64,000 bases of DNA. Origin: Enterococcus sp. DIV2402 (GTDB lineage Bacteria; Bacillota; Bacilli; Lactobacillales; Enterococcaceae). The position numbers and the translations under genes are program-made. Positions 55,715 through 64,000 of this stretch are shown here, piece by piece. The first letter of the stretch is position 1, and every line of letters starts with the position of its first letter. Location of the stretch: assembly GCF_017426705.2 (NCBI RefSeq), contig NZ_CP147251.1, positions 62,001 to 126,000 of the forward strand, in the 5' to 3' direction. Below the pieces are notes generated by a model. It did not search any database. It had not been told where the DNA came from and saw nothing but the letters and a program-made list of their open reading frames with translations.

Positions 55715-55993
55715 CTATTCAAAAGATTCTACACGTGCATTTATGATTTCTAAATAGCCTCGCATAGGAACTTGAACTTTTATATAAATATTTGCTGACA
55801 TTTCTAAGATTATTTCTTCCTCACCTTGTTGAAATACGCCAAAATACTTGCCAGAGGGATCTTCATATTTTTTTACTAATAAGTAATACCCAGACTTTTC
55901 AACTGGTTGACGAAATAAAAAAGATTGACGCACACGTTGAAAAGTAAACCAGACTAATAAAATCAGTGTTAGACTGACGACAATGTATCCCAT
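55715..55993 (-). CDS. Small membrane-anchored protein of unknown function
   Basis: 92 aa. One N-terminal membrane segment (MGYIVVSLTLILLVWFTF) is followed by a basic stretch and a beta-rich soluble domain (YYLLVKKYEDPSGKYFGVFQQGEEEIILEMSANIYIKV). It lies between mazF and proC, 12 nt from each. Not recognised. Confidence 0.7.
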   Translation of the reverse strand: MGYIVVSLTLILLVWFTFQRVRQSFLFRQPVEKSGYYLLVKKYEDPSGKYFGVFQQGEEEIILEMSANIYIKVQVPMRGYLEIINARVESFE

Positions 55994-56005
55994 TTATTCA
56001 CCAAC

Positions 56006-56383
56006 TTATTTTTTATGTACTAGACCCTTCTCGTCTACTGTAATATTTAAACCTACGCTGATTTTCAAAGCAATATCAACCGAGTTCATCACATCATTTT
56101 GTAGACGACACACTTTTTCTTTTAATCGTGACTTATCAATTGTGCGAATTTGTTCCATTAAAATAACAGAATCGCGACCTAACCCTGTCCCAGCTGCTGT
56201 AATTCCAATATGTGTTGGTAACTTGGGTTTTGCCATTTTTGCAGTGATGGCTGCAATAATAACTGTGGGGCTAAAGTGATTCCCTAAATCATTTTGAATC
56301 ACTAATACTGGACGTAATCCACCTTGCTCAGAACCAATGACTGGAGATAAATCTGCAAAGTAAATTTCACCACGTTTGACCAT
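56006..56383 (-). CDS. mazF: MazF/PemK-type endoribonuclease (toxin family), no adjacent antitoxin
   Basis: 125 aa from the ATG at 56381-56383 (AAGGAAG spaced 6 nt; an ATG two codons upstream abuts it). [47 protein letters not shown] is nearly the B. subtilis EndoA sequence, including the catalytic Arg in the QGGLRP loop and the Thr in AAITA. In Bacillus the antitoxin gene ndoAI lies between alr and ndoA. Here only ~15 nt separate the alr stop and this start, so none can fit. Confidence 0.92.
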   Translation of the reverse strand: MVKRGEIYFADLSPVIGSEQGGLRPVLVIQNDLGNHFSPTVIIAAITAKMAKPKLPTHIGITAAGTGLGRDSVILMEQIRTIDKSRLKEKVCRLQNDVMNSVDIALKISVGLNITVDEKGLVHKK

Positions 56384-56398
56384 AGACATCTTCCTTTC

Positions 56399-57499
56399 TT
56401 AATTATATTCTCGTGGTATTCGTTCTGAAAATGAACAAATAACTTCATAATGAATCGTATCTAAATAATCGGCTACTTCCTGCAACGTAATTTCCTTATC
56501 TTTATCTTTGCCAATTAACGTAACACGAGTACCGGTTGCAACGGGTTTTGGTAAACGAATCATCAACTGGTCCATACACACCCGACCAACAATTTCACAA
56601 AATTCCCCTTCAACTAATACATGGAAACCTTGCATTTTACGCAAATAACCATCTGCATACCCAATCGGAACTGTTCCAATCCATTCCATTTCACTTGTTT
56701 CGTACGTCTTTCCATAGCCAATTCCTTCGCCCTTTGGTACTTTTTTGACTTGTACTAATTGCGAAACTAAAGAGAGTGCGGGTTGTAATGGATAACTGGC
56801 GGTCATAGCTGTTCCTGATGGATTCAAACCATACATGGCAATTCCAAAGCGAACCATATTACCTAAATCATCATGCCATAACGATGTGGCACTATTGCTA
56901 ACATGTACATAATGTGGCAAACGTGGCAAATGCTCCAAGATTTCTTTGAAACGCTGGTTTTGTTTTTGCCAATACATATCCTCTTCTTGATCAGCGGTTG
57001 AAAAATGCGTAAAAATACCTTCCCACGTCATCGCAGGAGCCTGCTCGATAAATAACGCCGCCTCTTTGACTTCTTCGACTGTTAAAAAGCCAATTCGGCC
57101 CATCCCTGTATCGACTGCAATATGTAGTTTTAGTGGCGTCGTTGTTAGCATTTCATTGGCAGCATGTAACCAGTCAAGTGTGGCTACAGGGACTGCAATA
57201 TCGTATGTGATAGCTAAAGGAATTACTGAAATATCTATAATTCCTAAACAAAGAATGGGTGCATCGATGCCGTTTTCTCGTAATTCAATTGCTTCATCAA
57301 TAGTTGCCACACATAGACCAGTCACGCCAACTTCAAGTGCGGCTTTGGAAACAGCCACTGCACCGTGTCCGTAGCCGTTCGCTTTGACTGCTACAAAAAT
57401 GTCTTTTCCTTGATTATGTGCAAGCTCATTTTTAAGATTTTGCTGAATTGCTTGTAAATCTACAACTATTTTGGTTGGGCGATGATAAGAGATTGCCAT
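56399..57499 (-). CDS. alr: Alanine racemase
   Basis: 366 aa PLP enzyme. Catalytic lysine Lys39 in VAVKANGYGHGA, then HIAVDTGMGRIGF near 130 and MVRFGIAMYGLNPSG near 214. The second catalytic Tyr lies in GIGYGKTYET near 260. It supplies D-Ala for the wall. Operon order acpS-alr-mazF-55715-proC on the minus strand. Confidence 0.96.
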   Translation of the reverse strand: MAISYHRPTKIVVDLQAIQQNLKNELAHNQGKDIFVAVKANGYGHGAVAVSKAALEVGVTGLCVATIDEAIELRENGIDAPILCLGIIDISVIPLAITYDIAVPVATLDWLHAANEMLTTTPLKLHIAVDTGMGRIGFLTVEEVKEAALFIEQAPAMTWEGIFTHFSTADQEEDMYWQKQNQRFKEILEHLPRLPHYVHVSNSATSLWHDDLGNMVRFGIAMYGLNPSGTAMTASYPLQPALSLVSQLVQVKKVPKGEGIGYGKTYETSEMEWIGTVPIGYADGYLRKMQGFHVLVEGEFCEIVGRVCMDQLMIRLPKPVATGTRVTLIGKDKDKEITLQEVADYLDTIHYEVICSFSERIPREYN

Positions 57500-57514
57500 C
57501 GAATATCCTTCTTT

Positions 57515-57868
57515 CTATTTCTCTAAAATAATTTGTGCAAATGCGAGTTCTTCGGTATGCGTGATGCTGACAAAAACATTGCCTTCTGTAAAAGGTGATT
57601 TTGTTACAACAGGCGCACCAAAATCATTGGTTAAAATTTCTAAATCTTGAAAGGTAACTTTACCAATTCCAGTTCCCCATGCTTTTGAAAATGCTTCTTT
57701 GCAAGCGTATCTGCCACCTAAAAATTCAATTTGACGTTTTAGAGGTAAGTTATCAAATAACATGTGCTCATTGGGAGTTAATATCCGTGAGATAAATTTT
57801 GGTTTATCTTGGATAAGTTTTTTTATACGTGCTAAATCTACAGCATCGATTCCAATTCCTTGAATCAT
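57515..57868 (-). CDS. acpS: Holo-[acyl-carrier-protein] synthase
   Basis: 117 aa. MIQGIGIDAVDLARIKKL with the Mg-ligand Asp8, and GRYACKEAFSKAWGTGIG near 52-69 with the second ligand Glu. It transfers phosphopantetheine to ACP. First of acpS-alr, the standard Firmicute arrangement, with 15 nt to alr. Confidence 0.95.
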   Translation of the reverse strand: MIQGIGIDAVDLARIKKLIQDKPKFISRILTPNEHMLFDNLPLKRQIEFLGGRYACKEAFSKAWGTGIGKVTFQDLEILTNDFGAPVVTKSPFTEGNVFVSITHTEELAFAQIILEK

Positions 57869-58050
57869 AGGTTCCTACTCTTTCCTTTTAAGTTAGCTTT
57901 ATTCTACCAAACTTTAAAAGAAATACCACTGAAAATTTTTTCAGAAACAAAAAAAACACCCAAGAAAATTTCTTTTCTCAGGTGCAGATGGGTAATTTTT
58001 AACGACTTATTCGTTGGTCTTCAGCCATTCATAAAATCATTAATTTTTTC

Positions 58051-59619
58051 TTAATCTTGGTTATTGCGAATAACGAAGCTACGTTTTTTATCGCTTGGAC
58101 GACGGCTTGGTTTACGAGAACCACCGTCTTTATTGTAACTACCTTTGTTTGTGCGACGACCTTCTTTGTCATCACGGTTGCGATCACGATCGCCACGGCT
58201 TCTGTTACGGTCATCGCGTCCACGTCCGCCTTCACGACGTCCGCCACGGTTGTTACTGCTACGACGTCCGCCACCACCTTTGAATGATTTTTTCCCTTGT
58301 GGTAATGGGCGTTCAGGTGTAATTTTTACTGGAACTAAATCAGAAGGATCTTTGGCTAATGTTTTTAATAACAATGCCGCTAAATCTTGTGCTGAATATT
58401 GTTCTAATAATTGATCTGCGCCTTGTAGGTATTTTTCCAACCCATTGGCATCCATTTTTTCTTCAACAGTTTCCATAGCCGCACCAATTTGACCTTTGAA
58501 AGCTTCTTTTTCGGTTGGTGGACGTAGTGTTGACATACGTTTTTTCGTTAAGTTTTCAATGACATGTAAGTAACTCATTTCGTTTGGTGTTACGAAAGTG
58601 ACAGACATTCCGCCTTTACCAGCGCGTCCTGTACGACCAATACGGTGAACATAGCTTTCTGGATCTTGAGGGATATCATAGTTATATACATGTGTCACGC
58701 CTGAAATGTCTAAACCACGTGCAGCAACGTCTGTCGCAACTAAGATATCTAGATTGCCAGATTTAAATGCACGTAACACACTCATACGTTTTTGTTGAGA
58801 AAGATCACCATGGATGCCTTCTGCTTTGTATCCGCGTGCTTCTAAACCACGTGCTAATTCGTCAACGCGACGTTTTGTACGACCAAAAACAATTGTTAAT
58901 TCAGGTTTTTGAACATCTAATAAACGTGTCATGATATCAAATTTTTCGAAATCTTTTGCACGTACATAATATTGATCAATCAAATCAGCAGTCATTTCTT
59001 TTGTTTTGATTTTTACATGTTCAGGTTCTTTCATAAATTTTACGCCAATGTTTTTAATTGCTGGTGGCATTGTTGCAGAGAATAATAATGTTTGGCGTTC
59101 TTCAGGGACTTGGGCAATAATTGTTTCAATATCTTCTAAAAAGCCCATATTTAACATTTCATCTGCTTCATCTAAAACTAATGTTTCTACTGTTGCTAAT
59201 TTTAAAGTGTGACGGTTAATATGGTCTAACATACGTCCAGGTGTTCCTACAACAATATGTGGACGATCTTTTAGTTGACGGATTTGGCGACCAATATCAG
59301 CACCACCGTAAACAGCTTGTACACGGATTTTTTTGTCTTTACCTAAACGGTATAATTCTTCTTGTGTTTGGATAGCCAACTCACGAGTTGGGGCAATTAC
59401 TAGACCTTGTAATTGTTGTTTTGCTGGGTCAATTTTTTCTAACATTGGTAGACCAAATGCAGCAGTTTTACCTGTACCTGTTTGGGCTTGTCCAATCACG
59501 TCTTTACCTGTCAATGCTAGTGGAATTGTTGCTTCTTGGATGGGTGTTGCTTCTTCAAAGCCGGCACGCTCAATCGAAGTCAATAATTCTTGTGATAGTT
59601 CTAATTCTTTAAATTTCAA
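58051..59619 (-). CDS. cshA: DEAD-box RNA helicase CshA
   Basis: 522 aa from a TTG at 59617-59619, the only start fitted by AGGAGG (5-nt spacing) and giving the family N-terminus (M)[16 protein letters not shown] motif GFEEATPIQ, motif I AQTGTGKT, motif II DEAD, SAT, and HRIGRTGR near 330. Residues ~430-522 are an Arg/Gly/Asp-rich tail ([23 protein letters not shown]) for RNA binding. It works in ribosome assembly, cold adaptation and the RNA degradosome. Very open frames on the other strand in the tail are artefacts of the repeat. Confidence 0.95.
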   Translation of the reverse strand: MKFKELELSQELLTSIERAGFEEATPIQEATIPLALTGKDVIGQAQTGTGKTAAFGLPMLEKIDPAKQQLQGLVIAPTRELAIQTQEELYRLGKDKKIRVQAVYGGADIGRQIRQLKDRPHIVVGTPGRMLDHINRHTLKLATVETLVLDEADEMLNMGFLEDIETIIAQVPEERQTLLFSATMPPAIKNIGVKFMKEPEHVKIKTKEMTADLIDQYYVRAKDFEKFDIMTRLLDVQKPELTIVFGRTKRRVDELARGLEARGYKAEGIHGDLSQQKRMSVLRAFKSGNLDILVATDVAARGLDISGVTHVYNYDIPQDPESYVHRIGRTGRAGKGGMSVTFVTPNEMSYLHVIENLTKKRMSTLRPPTEKEAFKGQIGAAMETVEEKMDANGLEKYLQGADQLLEQYSAQDLAALLLKTLAKDPSDLVPVKITPERPLPQGKKSFKGGGGRRSSNNRGGRREGGRGRDDRNRSRGDRDRNRDDKEGRRTNKGSYNKDGGSRKPSRRPSDKKRSFVIRNNQD

Positions 59620-60019
59620 ATGGATCCTCCTAAGTGTGATCGTAGATGATACTCTCATCTCGTCGTTTTTAACTAGATACAATTTTTTGTATCTGTTGAT
59701 AGTTTGAAGCGTTCGCTTTTTTCCATGATTATCCAAACATGGTCCCTGACATATTTATTTAATCATTTCTCACCGAAAAACCACTTCTTGAAGGCATTAG
59801 AAAAGGCTAGAACAAACGATACTTTGCTGTTGTCTAGCCTCATTTTGAATTTATAATGATAGGATCATTTCTTTTTTATCTAAACCGCAACCGGCTTAGG
59901 TTATCAGTTATTCCAATTTTTTCTTCATCTTTCGGCACTTAAACAGTCTAACATAGGTTGAAAATTTCAGCAAGTTTCCACGCTTGCTTACAAGAAATTT
60001 CTTTTCCAGTTACTTTTCT
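59620..60019 (-). terminator. Intergenic stretch between murF and cshA, with a terminator-like hairpin
   Basis: AGGCTAGA (59804-59811) pairs with TCTAGCCT (59833-59840) and continues into ACAA/TTGT; minus-strand U residues follow. This ends the murF transcript. Between 59841 and 60019 (a CCGGCTTAGG/ACC-rich part near 59890) and between 59620 and 59800 lies the cshA leader. I see no clear riboswitch or gene there. Confidence 0.55.
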
Positions 60020-61351
60020 TTATAACTTGGCAACAACCTCTGCTAATCCCATGCCATTACTACCTTTTAAGACAATGCTGTCTGTTGGCAATAAATCGGC
60101 TTTAATTTGCGCTATTAAGTCTTCTTTTTGATTAGGTTCAAAATAATACACCTTGCTGCTTACAGCATCATGTAAAGCTGACATCTCTTCACCATACAAG
60201 TATACGATATCATAGTTGTTGCTAAGATGATCGGCCATTTGACGGTGCATTGCTTTTGAATCAGGACCTAATTCAAGCATATCTGCTAATACAGCTAAGC
60301 GACGACCAGGTAAGTCTAACTGTCCAAAACTATCTAGGACTAAGCCCATCGCCGTTGGATTGGCATTGTACACATCGCTTAAAATATCTGCACCATTCGA
60401 AGCTTTTAACCACTCGGTACGATTTTTAGTTAGTTTAAATTCAGCTAAGCCCGTAGCAATTTGTTCGGTTGTTAAACCAAAGTAACGGCCAAATCCATAA
60501 GCAATTAAAGCATTTTTGACATTATAGCCACCTAAAACTGGAATACGGTATTCATTACCATCAATCATAAACGTCGTTTCTTCTTTGGTTTCATTTAAAA
60601 TTTCACCACGAATGGTTCCTTCGCTTAATCCAAATGTCGCAAGTTGTTGCGTCAAATCGGCGAACAATGGCTGTAAGAGTGGTTCATCACCAGGAATAAT
60701 CAACAAGCCATCTTCTTTTAAGCCATCGACAATTTCCATTTTGGCAGCAGCAATCCCTGCACGTGAGCCTAAGTGTTCAATATGAGCTTCCCCAATTAGA
60801 GTGATGGCTGCTGCATCTGGTTTAGCTAATTTTGATAAGAAAGAAATTTCACCGGCATGGTCCATTCCCATTTCTAAAATTAACATTTCCGTGTCTATCG
60901 GCATATGTAAAATCGTATAGGGCATTCCCAAATCGTTATTGTAATTTCCTTGCGTTTTATACGTACGGAATTTTTGTGCCAACACTGATTCTGTCATATC
61001 TTTGGTTGTTGTTTTACCGTTACTGCCCGTAATTGCCGCAAGTTTAGGTGCCACTTTTTGTTGGTAATAGACAGCAAGTTGTTGAAAAGCTTGGGTGGTA
61101 TCTGTTACAGGCAACACAGCTATATCCGTTGGTGCCTCCGAAAGATCGTTGCTCCATAAAGTCGCAACTGCGCCTTTAGCGATTGCTTGTCCAATAAATT
61201 CATGTCCATCACGAGCACCAGCTAACGGAACAAATAAGCTACCTTCTTGAATTAAACGACTATCAAATTCAACACTAGTTACCACCGCTTCTGAATTTCC
61301 AACCAATGAAATCTGCAACGCATCTGCGATTTCTTTTACTGTTAACTTCAT
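60020..61351 (-). CDS. murF: UDP-N-acetylmuramoyl-tripeptide-D-alanyl-D-alanine ligase
   Basis: 443 aa from the ATG at 61349-61351 (AAGGAGAAG upstream; the frame starts 10 codons earlier inside a hairpin). ATP loop ITGSNGKTTTKDM near 107-119, LEMGMDHAGEISFLS near 157 and DVYNANPTAM near 317. It adds D-Ala-D-Ala to UDP-MurNAc-tripeptide. Downstream of ddl with a 60-nt gap. Confidence 0.96.
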   Translation of the reverse strand: MKLTVKEIADALQISLVGNSEAVVTSVEFDSRLIQEGSLFVPLAGARDGHEFIGQAIAKGAVATLWSNDLSEAPTDIAVLPVTDTTQAFQQLAVYYQQKVAPKLAAITGSNGKTTTKDMTESVLAQKFRTYKTQGNYNNDLGMPYTILHMPIDTEMLILEMGMDHAGEISFLSKLAKPDAAAITLIGEAHIEHLGSRAGIAAAKMEIVDGLKEDGLLIIPGDEPLLQPLFADLTQQLATFGLSEGTIRGEILNETKEETTFMIDGNEYRIPVLGGYNVKNALIAYGFGRYFGLTTEQIATGLAEFKLTKNRTEWLKASNGADILSDVYNANPTAMGLVLDSFGQLDLPGRRLAVLADMLELGPDSKAMHRQMADHLSNNYDIVYLYGEEMSALHDAVSSKVYYFEPNQKEDLIAQIKADLLPTDSIVLKGSNGMGLAEVVAKL

Positions 61352-61372
61352 GTTCTTCTCCTTCATATAAAA

Positions 61373-61407
61373 ACAAGGCATGTCGAGTTTGCTCGATGAT
61401 GCCTTGT
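61373..61407 (-). terminator. Hairpin between ddl and murF
   Basis: ACAAGGCAT / ATGCCTTGT arms with an inner TCGAG/CTCGA pairing, followed on the minus strand by TTTTTA. It probably partially terminates ddl transcription before murF. Confidence 0.75.
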
Positions 61408-61411
61408 CGAT

Positions 61412-62485
61412 TTATTTCATCTCTGTTAGAAAGCTTTGGCGTTGCTCATATCGTTTTACACCTAATTGAATTAATTCTTCAATTAAATCACCATACTGCA
61501 AACCTGTTTCGCTCCACAATGATGGATACATACTAAATTGAGTAAAACCAGGCATTGTATTTAATTCATTTAAGAATAATTCATTTTTATTCGTCAGGAA
61601 GAAATCGCAACGACTTAAGCCGCTACCGCCGAGCATTGTATAAGCAAGTTTTGCATATTCTTGGGCTTTTTCTTGCACTTCATCAGGAACTTGTGCAGGA
61701 ATTTGCATCACAATGTTGTTGTCGATATATTTTGAGTTGTAATCATAAAAAGCAACATCTTTAACAATTTCACCCGCCATTGTTGTGCGCACATCTTCAT
61801 TTCCTAAAATCGCTACTTCAATTTCACGAGCTTCAATACCTTGTTCAATGACTGCACGAGTATCGTATTTGTAAGCTTCTTCTAACGCATTTTGTAATTC
61901 AACGCGATTTTCCGCTTTTGAAATGCCCACACTTGATCCCATATTCGCCGGTTTAACAAACATTGGGTAACGTAAAGAACCTTCACATTGTTCAAAAATT
62001 TGTTTTGGATTTTCTTTCCATTGATTTTTCAATACTGGAACATAAGGAACTTGTGGAATGCCTGCTGAATGCAAGATATATTTCGTCATAATCTTGTCCA
62101 TGCCACAAGCACTTGTTACAACGCCAGCACCAACATACGGCATCCGAATTGTCTCCAAGAAACCTTGAATCGTACCATCTTCTCCATTTGGACCATGTAA
62201 TAAAGGAAAGACAATTGCATCGTCTTCTTTAATATCTCCTGGTTGAATCAATGTTCCTGTAAATTCGCCTGCTTCACCTGTCGCTGACCAAGTTAAGTGT
62301 AATTCTTCTGGTGCTGCGGGTTTGTCAGTTAACAAAGGCCCTTTCACCCATTGTCCATCTTTTGAAATAAAGACGAGTTGTACTTGATAATAGTTGTAGT
62401 AAATAGCATTAAGTACAGAAAAAGCTGATAAAATAGATACATCATGCTCTGCACTTTGTCCGCCGTAAAGTAAAATAATTTTCAA
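61412..62485 (-). CDS. ddl: D-alanine-D-alanine ligase
   Basis: 357 aa from a TTG at 62483-62485, chosen because AGGAGG lies 7 nt upstream and it gives the family start (M)KIILLYGGQSAEHDVSIL. ATP-grasp fold, VKPANMGSSVGISKAE near 178, the omega-loop KDVAFYDYNSKY with Tyr near 255 and the Mg-binding FLNELNTMPGFT near 320. The Tyr-type omega-loop fits D-Ala-D-Ala rather than D-Lac synthesis, i.e. an ordinary vancomycin-sensitive type. Confidence 0.95.
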   Translation of the reverse strand: MKIILLYGGQSAEHDVSILSAFSVLNAIYYNYYQVQLVFISKDGQWVKGPLLTDKPAAPEELHLTWSATGEAGEFTGTLIQPGDIKEDDAIVFPLLHGPNGEDGTIQGFLETIRMPYVGAGVVTSACGMDKIMTKYILHSAGIPQVPYVPVLKNQWKENPKQIFEQCEGSLRYPMFVKPANMGSSVGISKAENRVELQNALEEAYKYDTRAVIEQGIEAREIEVAILGNEDVRTTMAGEIVKDVAFYDYNSKYIDNNIVMQIPAQVPDEVQEKAQEYAKLAYTMLGGSGLSRCDFFLTNKNELFLNELNTMPGFTQFSMYPSLWSETGLQYGDLIEELIQLGVKRYEQRQSFLTEMK

Positions 62486-62626
62486 CGTTTTTCCTCCTGT
62501 GTTTAGAGTCACATTTCACGTATGATTCTCACATATTTTAGCACAAAATAATACTTTGTCACATCATTAACTGTTATTTTGCGAGTCTTCTCACTGAATT
62601 TTTTGCCATGCTTTCATTTAATCAAA

Positions 62627-63076
62627 TTACTCACAATAGTTTCGGATATTTTGTTCTAGAATTTGATAAAAATGTTGACGATCATTTTTAGTAAAGGCTT
62701 TGGGTCCCTTGGTTCGTTTCCCAGCTTTACGCATTTGCGTCCCTAGATAGCGTTGTGCCAATAGTTGATCGATTGTTTCTGGTAAATATTCTTTTCCTGA
62801 ATGATGAAAAACGCGTACTTTTTTTGGTAAAACCAACGATGCCAAGCCATAATCTTGGGTAATCAAAAGATCGTTGGGTTGAATTTCTTTCACAATTTGA
62901 AAGTCTGCACTATCTGCGCCTTTATCAACATAAATAAACCGAACAAAATCAGGATACTCTTTTGTTGTATAATGATCGACACTCGTGACAATTAACACGG
63001 GCAACTTAAATTTTGCACCTAATTGAATCACTTCTTCTTTAACCGGTGAACCATCACCATCAATTACTAAACGCAT
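62627..63076 (-). CDS. UPF0178 (YaiI/YqxD) family protein
   Basis: 149 aa from the ATG at 63074-63076, giving MRLVIDGDGSPVKEEVIQLGAKF. DQGADSADFQIV-type VDKGADSADFQIVKEIQPNDLLITQDYGLASLVL near 50-80 and GKRTKGPKAFTKNDRQHF near 125 are the family marks. It has a PIN-like nuclease fold and is predicted to act on RNA; function unproven. A 140-nt AT-rich gap separates it from ddl. Confidence 0.88.
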   Translation of the reverse strand: MRLVIDGDGSPVKEEVIQLGAKFKLPVLIVTSVDHYTTKEYPDFVRFIYVDKGADSADFQIVKEIQPNDLLITQDYGLASLVLPKKVRVFHHSGKEYLPETIDQLLAQRYLGTQMRKAGKRTKGPKAFTKNDRQHFYQILEQNIRNYCE

Positions 63077-63135
63077 TTTCTCACCTACTTTACTTTTATT
63101 ATAGAAGTTTTTGAAAGAAAAAACCACCAGACTTT

Positions 63136-64000
63136 TTATCTAGTGGTTTGTTTAAGATACTGAATACTTTTTTCGAGACGCTCCAAGCCATCGAACACCT
63201 TTGCTTTAGGACAGCCAATATTTAAACGTAAAAATGACTGCCCATTCCCACCATAGACACTGCCATCCATAATGGCAACTTTGCCAATATCAATTAGCGC
63301 TCTTTGGAGTTCAGTCATATCTACGCCTAATTGGCTAATGTCTAGCCACATTAAATAGGTCGCTTCAGCAGGAATAATCTTTATTTCAGGAATGTTCTGT
63401 TGAATAAAAGCAGTGACCATCGCAATGCTTTCATCTAAATAATTGTTTAATTCATCTACCCAATACCCACATTCGTCGTATGCTGTCATCGTTGCCAACA
63501 TTCCTAGCGTACTTGCAGAAGAAAGCCCATCTTGATTTTTTAAAGCCAATTGAAACTGGGCACGTACTTGTGCGTCTGGCAAAATGGCGTACGAAAAAAC
63601 TAACCCTGGAAAATTAAATGTTTTAGAACCGGAACTAACTAACGCTATTTTTTTGTTAGAAAAATTAAGAATTGGCTGATGTGTCACTCCTTTTCGCAAG
63701 ACGTCCATGTGGATTTCATCTGAAATCAAAAAAACCTCATACTGTTCACATAATGCGACAATTTTTCTAAGCTCTTGCGTGGACCACACCCGTCCAGTAG
63801 GATTGTGTGGCGAGCATAATAATAAAATTGTATTGTTTTTTTGTGCTAATTTTTCTTCCAAGTTCTGAAAGTCTATCGTATAACGATTCTCTTGATAGCA
63901 GAGTGGATTTTCAACCACTTGTCGGTTATTTCCCTCAATCACTTTAAAAAAAGCATCGTAAGCAGGTGTTTGAACAACCACACCCTCATGTTCTTTTGAG
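63136..64000 (-). CDS. PatB/MalY-type PLP aminotransferase or cystathionine beta-lyase (N-terminus outside the window)
   Basis: 288 visible residues reaching the window edge without a start. CSPHNPTGRVWSTQEL, ISDEIHMDVLRKG with the PLP-contacting Asp, and SSGSKTFNFPGLVFSYA with the Schiff-base Lys identify fold-type I class II enzymes of the MalY/PatB branch (usually ~390 aa, so about 100 residues are missing). Most such enzymes have cystathionine beta-lyase activity. Ends 8 nt before UPF0178 on the same strand. Confidence 0.9.
   Translation of the reverse strand, partial: SKEHEGVVVQTPAYDAFFKVIEGNNRQVVENPLCYQENRYTIDFQNLEEKLAQKNNTILLLCSPHNPTGRVWSTQELRKIVALCEQYEVFLISDEIHMDVLRKGVTHQPILNFSNKKIALVSSGSKTFNFPGLVFSYAILPDAQVRAQFQLALKNQDGLSSASTLGMLATMTAYDECGYWVDELNNYLDESIAMVTAFIQQNIPEIKIIPAEATYLMWLDISQLGVDMTELQRALIDIGKVAIMDGSVYGGNGQSFLRLNIGCPKAKVFDGLERLEKSIQYLKQTTR

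Noticed and set aside
58057..58414. Open plus-strand frames rich in Arg/Pro or Thr/Ala/Val opposite the cshA tail
   Set aside because: They mirror the Arg/Gly/Asp-repeat coding sequence of CshA and have no start signals.

Overview
The window is AT-rich DNA from a low-GC Gram-positive bacterium. It most resembles an Enterococcus that is not E. faecalis. The mevalonate cluster mvaK1-mvaD-mvaK2-fni, a CPH-type CopB copper ATPase with a His/Met-rich head very close to E. hirae CopB, and the yajC-tgt, alr-acpS, cshA, murF and ddl neighbourhoods all look enterococcal. From recollection, the Ddl and MvaK1 proteins differ clearly from the E. faecalis ones. No rRNA, tRNA or CRISPR array was seen.

Layout. 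Positions 1-6031: a minus-strand sorbitol (glucitol) PTS operon with a catabolite-repression (cre) site at its promoter. 6151-10682: an M20 amidohydrolase and the methionine importer MetQ-MetP-MetN, preceded by two T-box leaders in tandem. 10701-12820: a niaR / acetyltransferase-chorismate mutase fusion / Sir2 operon. 13010-15983: a small membrane protein, then a lysine riboswitch driving a two-gene amino acid ABC importer. 16195-17852: brnQ followed by two tandem copies of an apparently undescribed ~80-nt small RNA. 17862-22045: a frameshifted PAS/chemoreceptor-like gene, two small XRE regulators and copB.

Positions 22043-26724 hold an insertion of about 4.6 kb. It has 23-bp imperfect terminal inverted repeats, and it has duplicated the copB terminator hairpin as a 23-bp perfect direct repeat. 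Inside are a decayed IS1182-type transposase end, a plasmid-type DUF536 gene, two secreted-protein genes (one broken), two membrane-anchored XRE regulators and a broken small ORF. The interruption is clean and the cargo is unusual.

Positions 26746-42934: deoxynucleoside kinase, mevalonate operon, an Mga-like regulator, adhE (candidate Rex site), yajC, tgt and a Ca-type P-ATPase. 43132-43471: a promoter, a structured ncRNA candidate (perhaps 6S RNA) and a terminator. 43474-50471: queA, the opuC osmolyte importer and a KimA-type potassium importer. 50727-64000: a Pip/YhgE protein, an ABC ATPase, proC, an antitoxin-less MazF next to alr and acpS, cshA, murF, ddl, a UPF0178 protein and a partial PatB-type aminotransferase.

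The strongest hunt results are the tandem sRNAs at 17575-17852 and the cargo element at 22043-26724. The sRNAs show stem covariation and an unpaired segment antisense to a ribosome-binding site plus AUG-AAA-AAG. The tandem Met T-boxes, the acetyltransferase-chorismate mutase fusion and the antitoxin-less MazF are also worth checking.
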